From a virus: DNA of 46,534 nucleotides. Each line of letters opens with the position of its first letter. Positions within the stretch are counted from its first letter, which is position 1. Made by a program: the position numbers and the translations under genes. This document shows, one piece after another, positions 9,630-18,986 of this stretch. The notes beneath the pieces were generated by a model. It was not told where the DNA came from. It did no database searches and worked only from the letters and a program-made list of their open reading frames with translations. Where the stretch lies: positions 1 through 46,534 of IMG/VR virus record IMGVR_UViG_3300020603_000032; one strand, 5' to 3'.

Positions 9630-12600
9630 ATGGCAAATATGAACGACCTATATGACGCACTGCGTCGTGCGGATGCTGCTGGTGATACTGAAAGCGCAAG
9701 GAAACTAGCTAATTACATTAGGTCGTTACAGGCTCCTGCACCGCAACAACCACCGTCTAAAGAGCGCACATATGGCGAGGCGCTTCAAGACATTGGTGCT
9801 GGTGTAGTCGGTGGTATTGGTTCGTTAGTACAGCTTCCAGGTCAATTGTATGGGCTTGCGACGGGAGACATGCGTCGTACGGGCACTTTGGGTCTTGGTA
9901 AAGACATTTCGGAATATGCAGAAACACTGAAGTCCCCCGGCCTGATTGCGCGTGAGCAAGCCAGACGACAGGCGATTGAAGAAGCCACGGCAAAACAGGG
10001 AGAGTTTGGTGCGTTCAAAACGGCTCTTGGGGAGACAGTCAAAGATCCCGGCCTGTTGTTAAATTTTCTTGCAGAGCAGGCTCCTCAATTACTTGTACCT
10101 TTTGGCGCGGCAAAGATTGCCAAAGTTGCGACGGCGGCTCGTGGGGCGGAGGCCGCAGCACAAGCTGGTGTACGTGGGGCTATTGGTGCCGCAGCCGTAC
10201 AGCAAGGTGCAGACGTAGGTGCTGGTGCATACGAAAACATCTATGCAGAACTTAAGTCTAAAGGTGCTTCAGACAGAGAGGCCGCCGAGGGAGCCTTGAA
10301 TTTGGCCCGTGCTGCGGGAGCGTCTGGAGCAGTCATCTCCCTACTTGCTCAGAGATTGCCGGGTGCCAAAGCCTTAGAAGAGGCCTTTGCGGGCGTTCCC
10401 AGCATTCAGGGTCGGGCGTTGCGCGTAGGTCGAGGAGCGCTTGGGGAATCCGCCTCGGAGATCGCTGAAGAAACAGGAGGACGGTTTTCGCAAAACCTTG
10501 CTATGCGGGAGGTTAAGCCCGAGCAAAGGCTCACAGAAGGTCTTGGCGAGACCGCTGGCATGGCGGCTATTGGAGGTGCAGGACTCGGAGGCATTTCAGG
10601 TCTCATTAGGCGACCCACCGAATATCCACCACCTCCGCCCCCTCCTCCCCCACCCCCTGAACCTCTACCGCCGCCGCCCCCGGCCCCTCCTCCGCCGCCT
10701 TCACCCCTCCAGCCAGGAGAAGCAAGAGCTACGTTGCCAGAGTTTGGACCCTCTCCTCGTGTAGAAGTTACTCCCCTTGGAGAAGATACCGCAGAACGGG
10801 AGCGCATTTCACAAGAAGCAGAACAAAAACAAAAAACCGCAAGAGAAAATTTACAAGCCCAAAACATACCCGTACTACAAAGACTGGAAGAAGAAGAAGC
10901 CAATATCCGCAAACGGATCGAACTAGCAAATAAGCCCGGTACAGATATACCGCTTACAACAGAAGAGCGAACCAGTCTAAATCAAAGATTAGAGGAAATC
11001 GCGCAACTGAAGAAAACCGCTCCCGAAAAACCTCCGGGAGGACCACGGGCCGCATCTTCAGAAATGGTAGAAATTATCCGAGAATTAGAATTATCAAAAC
11101 TACCCAACTCACAAACCACCAAGGAAAGAATTAATTACCTAAAGAAAAGACTTGTAGAATTAGCGGCACAACCAAAACCGCAACCACGGCAAGGACCGCC
11201 CCGCCCAACGGCAGAAGGTGAAATCGCCCCACAAGCAAAACGTGAAGGCCCGCTTGCACAAAAACTCCCCGCCCCAACATTGGATGTTGCAGAAAAACAA
11301 GCAAAGATAGAAGAACAGAGAAAAGCCTCTGGGTTGTCTGTCATGACGCCCGAGTTAAGAAAGCAATCGGAACAACAAGAATTGGAGATTGTTAGAAAAC
11401 TCCAAAGCCAATCTCTTACTCCGCAAGATCGGGAAGATTTAAAACAACGACTCGAAGAAGCAAGGAAAGCTAAACGAACCTCAACAATCGCAGAACCTGC
11501 AATACCTACAGTTTCCCCAAGACCGAAACTTGTCGATCCAAGACCAATGTCAGAAAAGGATGCGAACAATCGGCTCCTCATATTAAAAGATCTTCTCAGG
11601 CGTCAGGGCGGCGATCCAAATAGTTTGCACGTCGTTCCGCATCCATCGGCAAAAAACAAATTTGCCATCAAGTCTTTTGACTTGCCGTTTAAACTATCGA
11701 AAGAAATTCAAGCTACGGCATTTGGTACGCCAGAGACACCTGTAGTCATCGATCCGGTAGAGGCGTATGTAAAGATTGCACGCGAAACCAATACACCAGC
11801 GGCACAGCGTTTTGTCAGAGACTGGGACGCAGGGCGCATCACAAGAGAGGATGTCGAACGTGCGTTACAGACTGAACGTCAACTGTTGAACCTGCCGCCT
11901 TTAACGTTCCTTGGATCGCCTGGGGCAAAGATATCTCAACAGCCTATAGCTGGACCTACGCTTGAAGGCGTTAAAGATGTCTTTGAAAAACCTGTGCGTA
12001 ATATCGGAGTTGTGCCGCTACCCGCAGAAGGACCGTTTTCACCGTTTCCGCCAGTCAAGTTGGAAACCAAAACGTGGAATGTTGCTTCTGGACAAGTAGA
12101 ACCGACAAGCAAAATAGAACTACCGTCGCTTCAGTTTGTTAACAATACAAACGTTGATCCGGTAGATTACTACATCCGCCTTCTAACGGATCGCACAAAA
12201 GTTGATCCGAAAAGCCTTACAACAAACGAAGAAAAATCGCAGTACGAAAAGACAAAGGCCTTCCTTGACGCGTACAAACAAAACAAGATACCAAGAGCGT
12301 TCATTCAAAATGCGCTTAAAAAAGTTAACAAAACTGGAACGCCTACTCCACCTCCTCCGCCGCCTCCTCCGCCTCCCCCGCCGCCTCCTCCGCCTCCAAC
12401 CGGAAAGGTCACAGACTTAGCCGGACTGTTAAACGTTCTTCCGACAAAAAGATCCCCGGAATTGGCAAAATTACACCTTGCAAGAAACTTTGGCGGCGTT
12501 TTAGATTACTTTAAAAAACATCCCAATCCAGTATATCAAAGAGTCGCAGAATTGCTTGAGCCATATAGAAAGCAAATTAAACTGGTAAAACCAAAAAAAC

Positions 12601-15600
12601 TTAGAAGAAACGCTGGGGAATATTCTGTACGATATGATACTATTACGATGGATTTGTCTTATATAGATAACGAGCAAATAACCATACATGAAATGGTTCA
12701 CGCGCTTGTAGTAAAACAACAAATACAACCCGACGCAAAATCCAAAAAGTTTGTAGAACAAATAAAAACTCTTAGAGATTACACAGAAAAAGAATTACGG
12801 AAACGCGGAAAACTCATTGATCCTCAGTCGGGTAGAAAATGGTATGCGTTTGATACCGCAACAGATCCGTTTGAAAAAGGGTTTGAGTTTGTCACGGAAG
12901 CTTTATCAAACCCGGAATTCCAGCTTCTTATAGCCAATATTCCATATGCAAGAAACAAGAGTGTGTGGTCGCAATTTGTAGAACTTGTGGCCAATCTGCT
13001 TGGTATTCAAAATAAAACCGTTCTTACCCAAGTATTAAGTCTTACAGAATCTCTTGGGAAACTACCAAGACCATCATCCATTTTCTCAAAAGATATTGTA
13101 TTAAGCGCCGAGGAAAAACAAAAAGAATCATTGAAAGACAAAATAATTGGCACTGCGCAGCAAGCATTACAGAAACGAGAGCCATTAAAACTTTCGCCGG
13201 AAACATCGGAAGAATTCAAAAAAGATTTGAAAAATAATTTCGCACCGGGAAATGTAACGATTATTGATAAGATCGAAGCACTGAAAGATAATTTTTGGCA
13301 GAGACTGGCACAAAACATTGCAGATCAATTCCGTACAGTAAAAGAATATAGTGAAAGTGGATACAAGCAGGCGCGACTGTCACCAGCCATCGACGGAGGT
13401 CTTGAAGGCTTGTTGTTTTATGGAGAGGTCTTTAATGATGGAGGGGCGCTCAATATCAGAAAAGGCAAAGGACTTATTGAGACCCTAAAGCCGGTTGGAA
13501 CCGAGGTCGATAATTTCATGATATGGGTGGCCGTCAATCGCGAACTTGAACTGCTTAAACAAGGAAAGGACGCCTCCATCCCAAGTTCAATCATGCAAAA
13601 CGCCCCCATGCTTAGCGCTGGAGAATTGAATGGCAAGCCAAGAATAGAGGTGTATAACGCCGTTCTTAAAGATATGAATGCGCTGAACAAGTCGGTGCTA
13701 ACTGTAGCCAAGGATACAGGTTTAATTAATGACGAAGCATTTGAAAAGTTTTCCAAAGATAATTATTATGTTCCTTTTTATAAGGAAATGGAAGGTAAGG
13801 ACGTAGAAGGCCCGTCCACAGCATCAGGCTTATCAAATCAATATTTCTCCAAGAAGCTAAAGGGCGGGGAGAAGCAATTTGGAGATCTGGTAGAAAACAC
13901 GCTTAGAAACTGGAGCCATATACTGTCGGCTTCGATGAAAAACCAGGCGCTTGTAACCACGCTTCAAGATGCATCCAAAGCTTCTATTGGTGGTGTTCCG
14001 GTTGTTGAGCTTACTAAAGAACCTACAGGCTCAATCAAAGCTATGATCGACGGGCAAAAACAATACTTCAAAATAAATGACCCGCTGCTGTTTGATTCGA
14101 TGGTTGCGCTTGACTATATGGGAAAACAAAGCACATTCCTGCGCATCGCCAAAACAATGAAAAACATACTCCAGTGGGGCGTAACCATCAGCCCGCAGTT
14201 TAGAGTTTATAATCTTTGGCGAGACAGCATTCAATCTATAGCATTGTCAGGATTAAAAGCAGACCCCGTCTCAAACGCTATCGAAGGGATTTCCATATAC
14301 AACAAGAAGGCGGATAATTATATATCGGCAATGGCTGGTGGCGCGATTTTCAATTTTGGCACCTATTATGAGGGCGAAACCGCGCCACTCATAAAACGGT
14401 TAATTGACAACGGCATTAATCCCGACAACATTCTTGACACCAAAGATAAAATTACCAAAGGCCTGCGTAAGATCTGGGACAAATATCAGGAGGCTGGGAA
14501 TGCGGCAGAAAATGCCAATCGTCTTGCTTTGTACAAACAACTTCGGGAAAAAGGCTTGAGCCATTTAGAAGCAAGTTACCAGGCGAGAGACCTGTTGGAC
14601 TTCTCCATGCACGGCTCCTGGGAGTCGTTCCGTTACCTTACACAAACCATACCATTCTTAAATGCCCGGGTGCAGGGGCTTTATAAACTTGGAAGAGATG
14701 GGATTATCCCGACCGCAAGGCTGTTTTATAATCAGGATGGCAAACCCTCTACAGGGACCGAACGCGAACAGGGAGAGCGATTTGCCAAAGTGGCAATGGC
14801 TGTCATGCTTGCATCGGCTACATTGTTTTATGCCTTCAAAGACGATGAGGAATATAAGAAACGTGATGAGTGGGATCGAGATAACTTCTGGTGGATTCGT
14901 TTGCCGGGAATGGAGGCCGCGTTCCGCATACCCAAGCCGTTTGAATTAGGTGCGCTAGGGACAGTAACCGAACATGTCTTGAGACAAGTCTACGATGAAG
15001 GCGCAGAAGGAAAAGAAGTCGCGGATATGTTTGGTCGGATGATTACGCAAACCTTTGCCATAAACTTTCCACAAGTCATCAAACCATTTTTCGATTTGTA
15101 CGCCAACACCTCGTCGTTCACCGGCGCTCCTATTGAATCAGTTGGATTGGAAAGACTCTCCAAACAGGAACGGATTGCCGACAATACTAGTGAGCTTGCC
15201 AAAGCAATAGGAGGCATTACATCTTTATTTCCCGGGGAAAAAACCGAGTTGTCACCCGTACAAGCAGAGTATCTAATCAATGCTCTCCTTGGGTGGGCGG
15301 GAGGCACGGCAGGGGTTATCTCCAATTATGCGGTCATGCCATTCAAGGAAGCAACACTCCCGGATGCGAAGTGGATGGAGCGGGCTTCGCTAAATATGAT
15401 TAAAGAGCTTCCCTCTACCCAGTCAAGATATGTCACGGCATTTTATGAAAATGGAAAAGCCATCAACCAGGCTTTTGCAGACATGCGTCATTATGCCGCG
15501 ATTGGGGATGCGCAAAAGGTTGAAGAGATCATTGAGGAAAAGGGAGACAAAATCGCGCTCGCTAAATTCTATCAAAAGACTGCCGAGCAGATGAGCGATG

Positions 15601-15737
15601 TTCGCAAGTACATTCGCGTGGTTGTTGCAGACCCTACAATGTCAGGCGCTGACAAGCGGGAAGAAATTGATAGGTTGAAAATTATTCTCGGAGAACTGGC
15701 AAAGCAGGCAGAAGAAGTCCGCAAGTCACTTAAATAA
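9630..15737 (+). CDS. Giant polyvalent protein: metallopeptidase motif, polyproline, LPD38-like C-terminus
   Basis: 2035 residues. The N-terminal 330 residues are Ala/Gly-rich with possible membrane segments. A polyproline tract follows (about 330-365), then Lys/Glu coiled coil, and a second run of about 17 prolines near residue 910. At residue 1020 lies HEMVH, an HExxH zinc metallopeptidase motif, followed by FEFVTEALSNPEF about 65 residues later, where a third Glu ligand would be expected. The last 600 residues include YLTQTIPFLNARVQGLYKLG (about 1668-1690), typical of the large polyvalent protein domain LPD38, plus hydrophobic stretches. Such proteins are thought to be injected with phage DNA. 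The gene ends the left late cluster and overlaps the convergent nuclease gene by 12 bp. Confidence 0.9.
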   Translation: MANMNDLYDALRRADAAGDTESARKLANYIRSLQAPAPQQPPSKERTYGEALQDIGAGVVGGIGSLVQLPGQLYGLATGDMRRTGTLGLGKDISEYAETLKSPGLIAREQARRQAIEEATAKQGEFGAFKTALGETVKDPGLLLNFLAEQAPQLLVPFGAAKIAKVATAARGAEAAAQAGVRGAIGAAAVQQGADVGAGAYENIYAELKSKGASDREAAEGALNLARAAGASGAVISLLAQRLPGAKALEEAFAGVPSIQGRALRVGRGALGESASEIAEETGGRFSQNLAMREVKPEQRLTEGLGETAGMAAIGGAGLGGISGLIRRPTEYPPPPPPPPPPPEPLPPPPPAPPPPPSPLQPGEARATLPEFGPSPRVEVTPLGEDTAERERISQEAEQKQKTARENLQAQNIPVLQRLEEEEANIRKRIELANKPGTDIPLTTEERTSLNQRLEEIAQLKKTAPEKPPGGPRAASSEMVEIIRELELSKLPNSQTTKERINYLKKRLVELAAQPKPQPRQGPPRPTAEGEIAPQAKREGPLAQKLPAPTLDVAEKQAKIEEQRKASGLSVMTPELRKQSEQQELEIVRKLQSQSLTPQDREDLKQRLEEARKAKRTSTIAEPAIPTVSPRPKLVDPRPMSEKDANNRLLILKDLLRRQGGDPNSLHVVPHPSAKNKFAIKSFDLPFKLSKEIQATAFGTPETPVVIDPVEAYVKIARETNTPAAQRFVRDWDAGRITREDVERALQTERQLLNLPPLTFLGSPGAKISQQPIAGPTLEGVKDVFEKPVRNIGVVPLPAEGPFSPFPPVKLETKTWNVASGQVEPTSKIELPSLQFVNNTNVDPVDYYIRLLTDRTKVDPKSLTTNEEKSQYEKTKAFLDAYKQNKIPRAFIQNALKKVNKTGTPTPPPPPPPPPPPPPPPPPTGKVTDLAGLLNVLPTKRSPELAKLHLARNFGGVLDYFKKHPNPVYQRVAELLEPYRKQIKLVKPKKLRRNAGEYSVRYDTITMDLSYIDNEQITIHEMVHALVVKQQIQPDAKSKKFVEQIKTLRDYTEKELRKRGKLIDPQSGRKWYAFDTATDPFEKGFEFVTEALSNPEFQLLIANIPYARNKSVWSQFVELVANLLGIQNKTVLTQVLSLTESLGKLPRPSSIFSKDIVLSAEEKQKESLKDKIIGTAQQALQKREPLKLSPETSEEFKKDLKNNFAPGNVTIIDKIEALKDNFWQRLAQNIADQFRTVKEYSESGYKQARLSPAIDGGLEGLLFYGEVFNDGGALNIRKGKGLIETLKPVGTEVDNFMIWVAVNRELELLKQGKDASIPSSIMQNAPMLSAGELNGKPRIEVYNAVLKDMNALNKSVLTVAKDTGLINDEAFEKFSKDNYYVPFYKEMEGKDVEGPSTASGLSNQYFSKKLKGGEKQFGDLVENTLRNWSHILSASMKNQALVTTLQDASKASIGGVPVVELTKEPTGSIKAMIDGQKQYFKINDPLLFDSMVALDYMGKQSTFLRIAKTMKNILQWGVTISPQFRVYNLWRDSIQSIALSGLKADPVSNAIEGISIYNKKADNYISAMAGGAIFNFGTYYEGETAPLIKRLIDNGINPDNILDTKDKITKGLRKIWDKYQEAGNAAENANRLALYKQLREKGLSHLEASYQARDLLDFSMHGSWESFRYLTQTIPFLNARVQGLYKLGRDGIIPTARLFYNQDGKPSTGTEREQGERFAKVAMAVMLASATLFYAFKDDEEYKKRDEWDRDNFWWIRLPGMEAAFRIPKPFELGALGTVTEHVLRQVYDEGAEGKEVADMFGRMITQTFAINFPQVIKPFFDLYANTSSFTGAPIESVGLERLSKQERIADNTSELAKAIGGITSLFPGEKTELSPVQAEYLINALLGWAGGTAGVISNYAVMPFKEATLPDAKWMERASLNMIKELPSTQSRYVTAFYENGKAINQAFADMRHYAAIGDAQKVEEIIEEKGDKIALAKFYQKTAEQMSDVRKYIRVVVADPTMSGADKREEIDRLKIILGELAKQAEEVRKSLK

Positions 15738-15983
15738 TCTTTCCAAGGTTATCGCCAAGGCATCCAGTTCATCCATCTTGCGAATCGCCCAGGCACGTTT
15801 CTGACCGTGCCATCCCATTAAAGAACCTTGGTGGCAATCCTTGCATAAGGCTACCACCAAGTATTGCTTATGTTGTTTTATATGGTGGGCATCTGACGGA
15901 GGCGAGGCGTCGCATACCGAACACGGCAAAGACTTGACATTCAATAAATGTCTGCGCTCTTTGTCGTTTAATTTGTTATTCAC
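15726..15983 (-). CDS. HNH/Ref-like endonuclease
   Basis: 85 residues. It contains CSVCDASPPSDAHHIKQ and, 15 residues on, CKDCHQGSLMGWHG. The CxxC, HH, CxxCH spacing is that of small HNH nucleases related to the Ref (recombination enhancement) family of P1. The start appears to be GTG at 15983 without a clear Shine-Dalgarno sequence. It is the last gene of a leftward recombination operon with SSB, ERF protein and exonuclease, which fits a role in processing recombination intermediates. It is short but complete for the family. The nuclease assignment is good; the exact substrate is inferred. Confidence 0.8.
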   Translation of the reverse strand: MNNKLNDKERRHLLNVKSLPCSVCDASPPSDAHHIKQHKQYLVVALCKDCHQGSLMGWHGQKRAWAIRKMDELDALAITLERLFK

Positions 15984-16007
15984 AAAAACACAGGGAAAAA
16001 GATTTTC

Positions 16008-16226
16008 CTAAACGCGTTTTTTGCGCTCTTCAAGACACGCCTCAGCAATATCAAATACAGTCTTAGCAATTGACTCACTGTTTTGTTTCCTCCATTCCGA
16101 GCTTGCGTTTCTCAAAAACTGCCTTTCCATAGGGTCGAAAGCCCCCAAGGCAAAACTAGCATACCAATCCAAAAGAGTTAACTCGGAAACACTTTTGTGC
16201 TCTACTAATGACTCTACGCCTTTCAT
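16008..16226 (-). CDS. Small hypothetical protein
   Basis: 72 residues with a strong AAGGAGAGCGC before the ATG. The sequence is acidic and aromatic in its first half (LTLLDWYASFALGAF) and basic at its end. The start overlaps the stop of the upstream gene by 4 bp (ATGA), so translation is probably coupled. It belongs to the recombination operon. I do not recognise the family. Confidence 0.7.
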   Translation of the reverse strand: MKGVESLVEHKSVSELTLLDWYASFALGAFDPMERQFLRNASSEWRKQNSESIAKTVFDIAEACLEERKKRV

Positions 16227-16525
16227 GCGCTCTCCTTGTTTGGCGATTGATTCATAAACATATCAGATAACAAGTCGTTAAGATATTGATATAGCACCAC
16301 CCCCTGAAAAGCCACGTCTTTACATAGTGCATCCTGAGAGATAAGATCCATGACGTCCCGGATGGCCTTATTGTATCCGGCATTGAAGAGATCGTCACCC
16401 TCAATAATCATTGTGATAGCATCGCGAACCAACGAGGTGGCCTTGCGATCTTTTGCCACCTCTTTAAGTCGAAGGTAAATGTCTTCTTTTAAATAGACGG
16501 AGTATGGTATGAGGCGTTTTTCCAT
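16223..16525 (-). CDS. Putative ribbon-helix-helix-like protein
   Basis: 100 residues. The N-terminal 45 residues (PYSVYLKEDIYLRLKEVAK, then TSLVRDAITMII) have the beta strand, helix, turn, helix pattern of ribbon-helix-helix DNA-binding proteins. The rest is an acidic helical tail. The start lies 37 bp inside the end of the upstream gene, with AGGA 9 bases before the ATG. It could regulate the recombination operon it belongs to, but no target site is visible. Confidence 0.68.
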   Translation of the reverse strand: MEKRLIPYSVYLKEDIYLRLKEVAKDRKATSLVRDAITMIIEGDDLFNAGYNKAIRDVMDLISQDALCKDVAFQGVVLYQYLNDLLSDMFMNQSPNKESA

Positions 16526-16920
16526 GAAATAAATTCCTGCTCAATTCTATAAAGTTGTTTCGCGGCTTCAGGATTGTCTTTAAGAGTAGCTCTGGACTTA
16601 ATATCCAAATAGGACTTAAGCCACTCTACGGCTTTTGCTTCGGTTTCCTCAAAGATATTTCCAGTATCTACAAGGAACTTGGCAAAGAGTTTGTCTTTAC
16701 ACAAAATGGCAGCCGCGCGCACTGGGTCGCGAAGTTCGCGTTCGCGGTTCATTGGTTGATGATCAGACAGGCGAACCATAACAACCTGATATGTGGACCC
16801 CACAAAATCCCGAAGAATCTCATCCGGGATTTCGTCAGGATGAATGCACAACGTCAGGATGTAGCCGTTCTTGTCCTGCTTGATCGCTACCTTTGCCGCT
16901 TCAAATTGCGATGTTTTCAA
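16489..16920 (-). CDS. Conserved phage hypothetical protein downstream of ssb
   Basis: 143 residues. The start is a TTG that overlaps the ssb stop codon (TTGA), which suggests translational coupling. The N-terminal part has GYILTLCIHPDEIPDEILRD, a pattern I recall from phage proteins encoded beside SSB and annealing genes, followed by a helical, charged C-terminal half. No catalytic residues stand out. Its place between SSB and the RHH-like protein suggests an accessory role in recombination or repair, but no function can be assigned. Confidence 0.7.
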   Translation of the reverse strand: MKTSQFEAAKVAIKQDKNGYILTLCIHPDEIPDEILRDFVGSTYQVVMVRLSDHQPMNRERELRDPVRAAAILCKDKLFAKFLVDTGNIFEETEAKAVEWLKSYLDIKSRATLKDNPEAAKQLYRIEQEFISWKNASYHTPSI

Positions 16921-17267
16921 AATGGCACATCTTCTTCGTTAGTTATCTCGCCTTTCTCAAGCTCTGGAGGGCGATTAACAAGCGTCAAATTGTTACCAAC
17001 AATGTCCGTAGAGATCCTTTCCGCACCAGATTTGTCGGTATATTTTTTGTATTGAATAAACCCCTCGACTCCAATCAAAGAACCTTTTCTGACATATTGC
17101 TGAACAAGCTCGGCCTGCTTATTAAAGAAAACGCAGCGATGCCATTGAGTTTCATCCCGATGGGTTTTTGTCGCCAGAGTTAAGTTAGCAATCGTCACAC
17201 CCATAGAGGTGGCGCGGATTTCTGGGTCACGCCCTACATGGCCTAATAAAATAACCTTGTTGATCAT
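16917..17267 (-). CDS. ssb: Single-stranded DNA-binding protein
   Basis: 116 residues with the full OB-fold signature of bacterial-type SSB: MINKVILLGHVGRDPEIR at the N-terminus, ANLTLATKTH, then VEGFIQYKKYTDKSGAER and an acidic tip ending EEDVPF, the peptide that recruits partner proteins. It would coat phage single-stranded DNA during replication and recombination. The ATG overlaps the stop of the ERF gene (ATGA) and has AAGGAAAAGAA upstream. The neighbouring ERF protein and exonuclease make a coherent single-strand annealing module. Confidence 0.95.
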   Translation of the reverse strand: MINKVILLGHVGRDPEIRATSMGVTIANLTLATKTHRDETQWHRCVFFNKQAELVQQYVRKGSLIGVEGFIQYKKYTDKSGAERISTDIVGNNLTLVNRPPELEKGEITNEEDVPF

Positions 17268-17905
17268 TTCTTTTCCTTCAAAACGTTCTTGACATTGGTA
17301 AATTGTTGCATTAGGTTCTTGTACATATCTCCGTCAATATTTTTGAGCTGGTCAAAAATATTTCTATTGACCCGAAAAAGGGTCATGACCTCTTCGACAT
17401 TACTGCAAAACCCTAATCCGGAAACTGTAAACTCGGAAACCATTTTGACCCAATCTTCGGGGCTGGCTTGGGGATCGGCCTGTACGGTGATTTGCCAATC
17501 ATGGTCTTCGCCTTTGAGGACTGCCGGAGGTTTTCGTTTCGCGCTTTCGGCGTCGTCATCTTCTCCAGCGATGCAGCAGGCGGACATGAGGGAATATCTT
17601 CTTGCGTAGGTCAGCGCTGATCCGAAAGCCTGTGGCTCGCCCTTCACGGCGGGCATGAAAAGCTTGCCTCCGCTCAGCGTTTCGCCGGAGGTATGGAGGA
17701 ACAGGGTCTCAACCATCACGCCGTCTGCGTGGTCGTAGGTAGGTTGGATGACCGCAATTCCGTTGGAGTTTAAAGACTTCAGAACAGCCTCAAGGCAACT
17801 CGACAAATCTGCGTACTTTCTCTTGAAGTACGGGTTTGTAGAACTCTTAAGCGCGGGCTTAAAGTCAGACTGCGCTTTGACAAATGCACTAGCGATTTCT
17901 TTCAT
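17264..17905 (-). CDS. erf: ERF-family single-strand annealing protein
   Basis: 213 residues. The N-terminal half matches the ERF family: NPYFKRKYADLSSCLEAVL, GIAVIQP, TLFLHTSGE, then GSALTYARRYSLMSACCIAGEDDDAE. ERF proteins anneal complementary single strands, best known in phage P22, where ERF circularises the genome. The C-terminal part is a variable Lys-rich extension. The start ATG follows GAGGCGAAA. It lies directly upstream of ssb with a 4-bp overlap and downstream of the exonuclease gene that would generate its single-stranded substrate. Confidence 0.92.
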   Translation of the reverse strand: MKEIASAFVKAQSDFKPALKSSTNPYFKRKYADLSSCLEAVLKSLNSNGIAVIQPTYDHADGVMVETLFLHTSGETLSGGKLFMPAVKGEPQAFGSALTYARRYSLMSACCIAGEDDDAESAKRKPPAVLKGEDHDWQITVQADPQASPEDWVKMVSEFTVSGLGFCSNVEEVMTLFRVNRNIFDQLKNIDGDMYKNLMQQFTNVKNVLKEKK

Positions 17906-18074
17906 TTTCGCCTCGGATGATCTTTTCTAAATTAACAAGAATTGTTCTCATATCATAAAGAAGATATAACATGAAAGCCCGGTCGTTTTCTTCAAAGTCT
18001 TGAAGTTTTTCAAAAACATCAAGACATTTTTTCAAATCCTTCGCTTCCTGCGATAGTTGACTGATAGTTTTCAT
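17889..18074 (-). CDS. Small helical protein of the recombination operon
   Basis: 61 residues, Lys/Glu/Leu-rich and probably two helices (SQEAKDLKKCLDVFEKLQDF, then LLYDMRTILVNLEKII). It lies between exonuclease and erf and overlaps both, by 56 and 17 bp. The start has a weak TAGG 4 bases upstream. The long overlap with the exonuclease leaves some doubt about the start, but the frame spans the gap between the two genes and the composition is protein-like. The family is unknown to me. Confidence 0.6.
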   Translation of the reverse strand: MKTISQLSQEAKDLKKCLDVFEKLQDFEENDRAFMLYLLYDMRTILVNLEKIIRGENERNR

Positions 18075-18897
18075 ATTGCCTACAAAATTTGTTTACCTGA
18101 CAGTAGGACTCGCACCGGATTCTTTTACCCGGGCGAACTTCGATAACATACGGTGGGGTTAGGTTTTCGTTGGCTTCCTCCAAAGACAAGTGAACGCTTT
18201 TGGCGCGGATGTTTCCAGGTTTGATAAGTGCGTAGGTTGCGGGTCGTTCCCACATCTCTTCTGTGGTGCATTCAGGGAGTGGCTCTCCAGTAGCAACGCA
18301 GAAGTAGGATTCGTTATGAAGATGGATACGTTGTTTTATAAATTCTTCGCTGGGCACGATGGGGATGTTGATGACATGTACGGGGGACTTGGGATATCCT
18401 TCCTTGGTTTCTTTGGCGGACCAATCGCGGATGATGGCAACGATCCTGGCTCCGATGACGGGCGTTTTCTTGACGGTCTCCACAAGCCATGCATAGGTGT
18501 TGAGTTGGTCGTGCCAGTCTTTCTTTTCTGCCATTGCAGACCATGCCGAGGTAACCTTGTAGTCGGAGATGATGATGCCCTCAGGGGTAACTTCCTGAAG
18601 GTCAATCTGGCCTGAGATGCGCCATCCCTCAAAGTCCACCGAAAGACGCTCTTCAATGACGTGGTTGTCACCTTTGCCGTGCTCCAGGACTTTGTGTACG
18701 GCAGACCCGAAAAGCTGCCACACCATTTCCGATACGTCCTGCTCAATCTCGTCCCAATGTTTGCGCTTTAACCCTACGATTTGTGGGGAATTGAGCAGTT
18801 CGGTCACCGAGATGTGAGCGTCGCCCTTACTATAGGTTGGACGGTGGATGACATTGACAAATGTTTCGGGCAAATCGAACTTGTTGGTAAACCTCAT
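18019..18897 (-). CDS. PD-(D/E)XK exonuclease (RecB/Cas4-like)
   Basis: 292 residues. It has the core of RecB-type nucleases: GWRISGQIDLQEV supplies the first acidic residue, IIISDYKVTSAW the D-x-K motif, and QLNTYAWLVE the downstream QxxxY motif. The C-terminal region has Cys at PECTTEEMW and a C-x3-C-x5-C cluster in RCESYCQVNKFC, which could hold an iron-sulfur cluster or zinc as in Cas4/AddB relatives. It would resect ends for the ERF annealing protein. The start is preceded by a near-perfect AGGAGGTGATAC and, further up, a strong leftward promoter, so this is the first gene of the operon. Confidence 0.88.
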   Translation of the reverse strand: MRFTNKFDLPETFVNVIHRPTYSKGDAHISVTELLNSPQIVGLKRKHWDEIEQDVSEMVWQLFGSAVHKVLEHGKGDNHVIEERLSVDFEGWRISGQIDLQEVTPEGIIISDYKVTSAWSAMAEKKDWHDQLNTYAWLVETVKKTPVIGARIVAIIRDWSAKETKEGYPKSPVHVINIPIVPSEEFIKQRIHLHNESYFCVATGEPLPECTTEEMWERPATYALIKPGNIRAKSVHLSLEEANENLTPPYVIEVRPGKRIRCESYCQVNKFCRQYENYQSTIAGSEGFEKMS

Positions 18898-18920
18898 GTA
18901 TCACCTCCTGAGTTCCGCCA

Positions 18921-18949
18921 AATGTAGCAGGTGCATTCGGAACTGTCAA
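18921..18949 (-). promoter_or_regulatory. Sigma70-like promoter of the recombination operon
   Basis: On the minus strand TTGACA (18944-18949) is followed after exactly 17 bases by TACATT (18921-18926). The exonuclease ATG lies 24 bp beyond the -10 box. The palindromic operator at 18963-18980 sits 14 bp upstream of the -35 element. Confidence 0.75.
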
Positions 18950-18962
18950 GCAGGGAATTCTC

Positions 18963-18980
18963 ACCTGTAACGTTACATGT
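18963..18980. promoter_or_regulatory. Palindromic operator, copy 1
   Basis: ACCTGTAACGTTACATGT matches the perfect 18-bp palindrome at 31547-31564 with one mismatch. Read on the minus strand, the two loci share the 20 bases TGTAACGTTACAGGTGAGAA. It lies between the leftward promoter of the recombination operon and the rightward VRR-NUC gene and could control both. The CTGT...ACAG symmetry is LexA-like, but with a 6-base centre. Confidence 0.7.
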
Positions 18981-18986
18981 TGCAAT

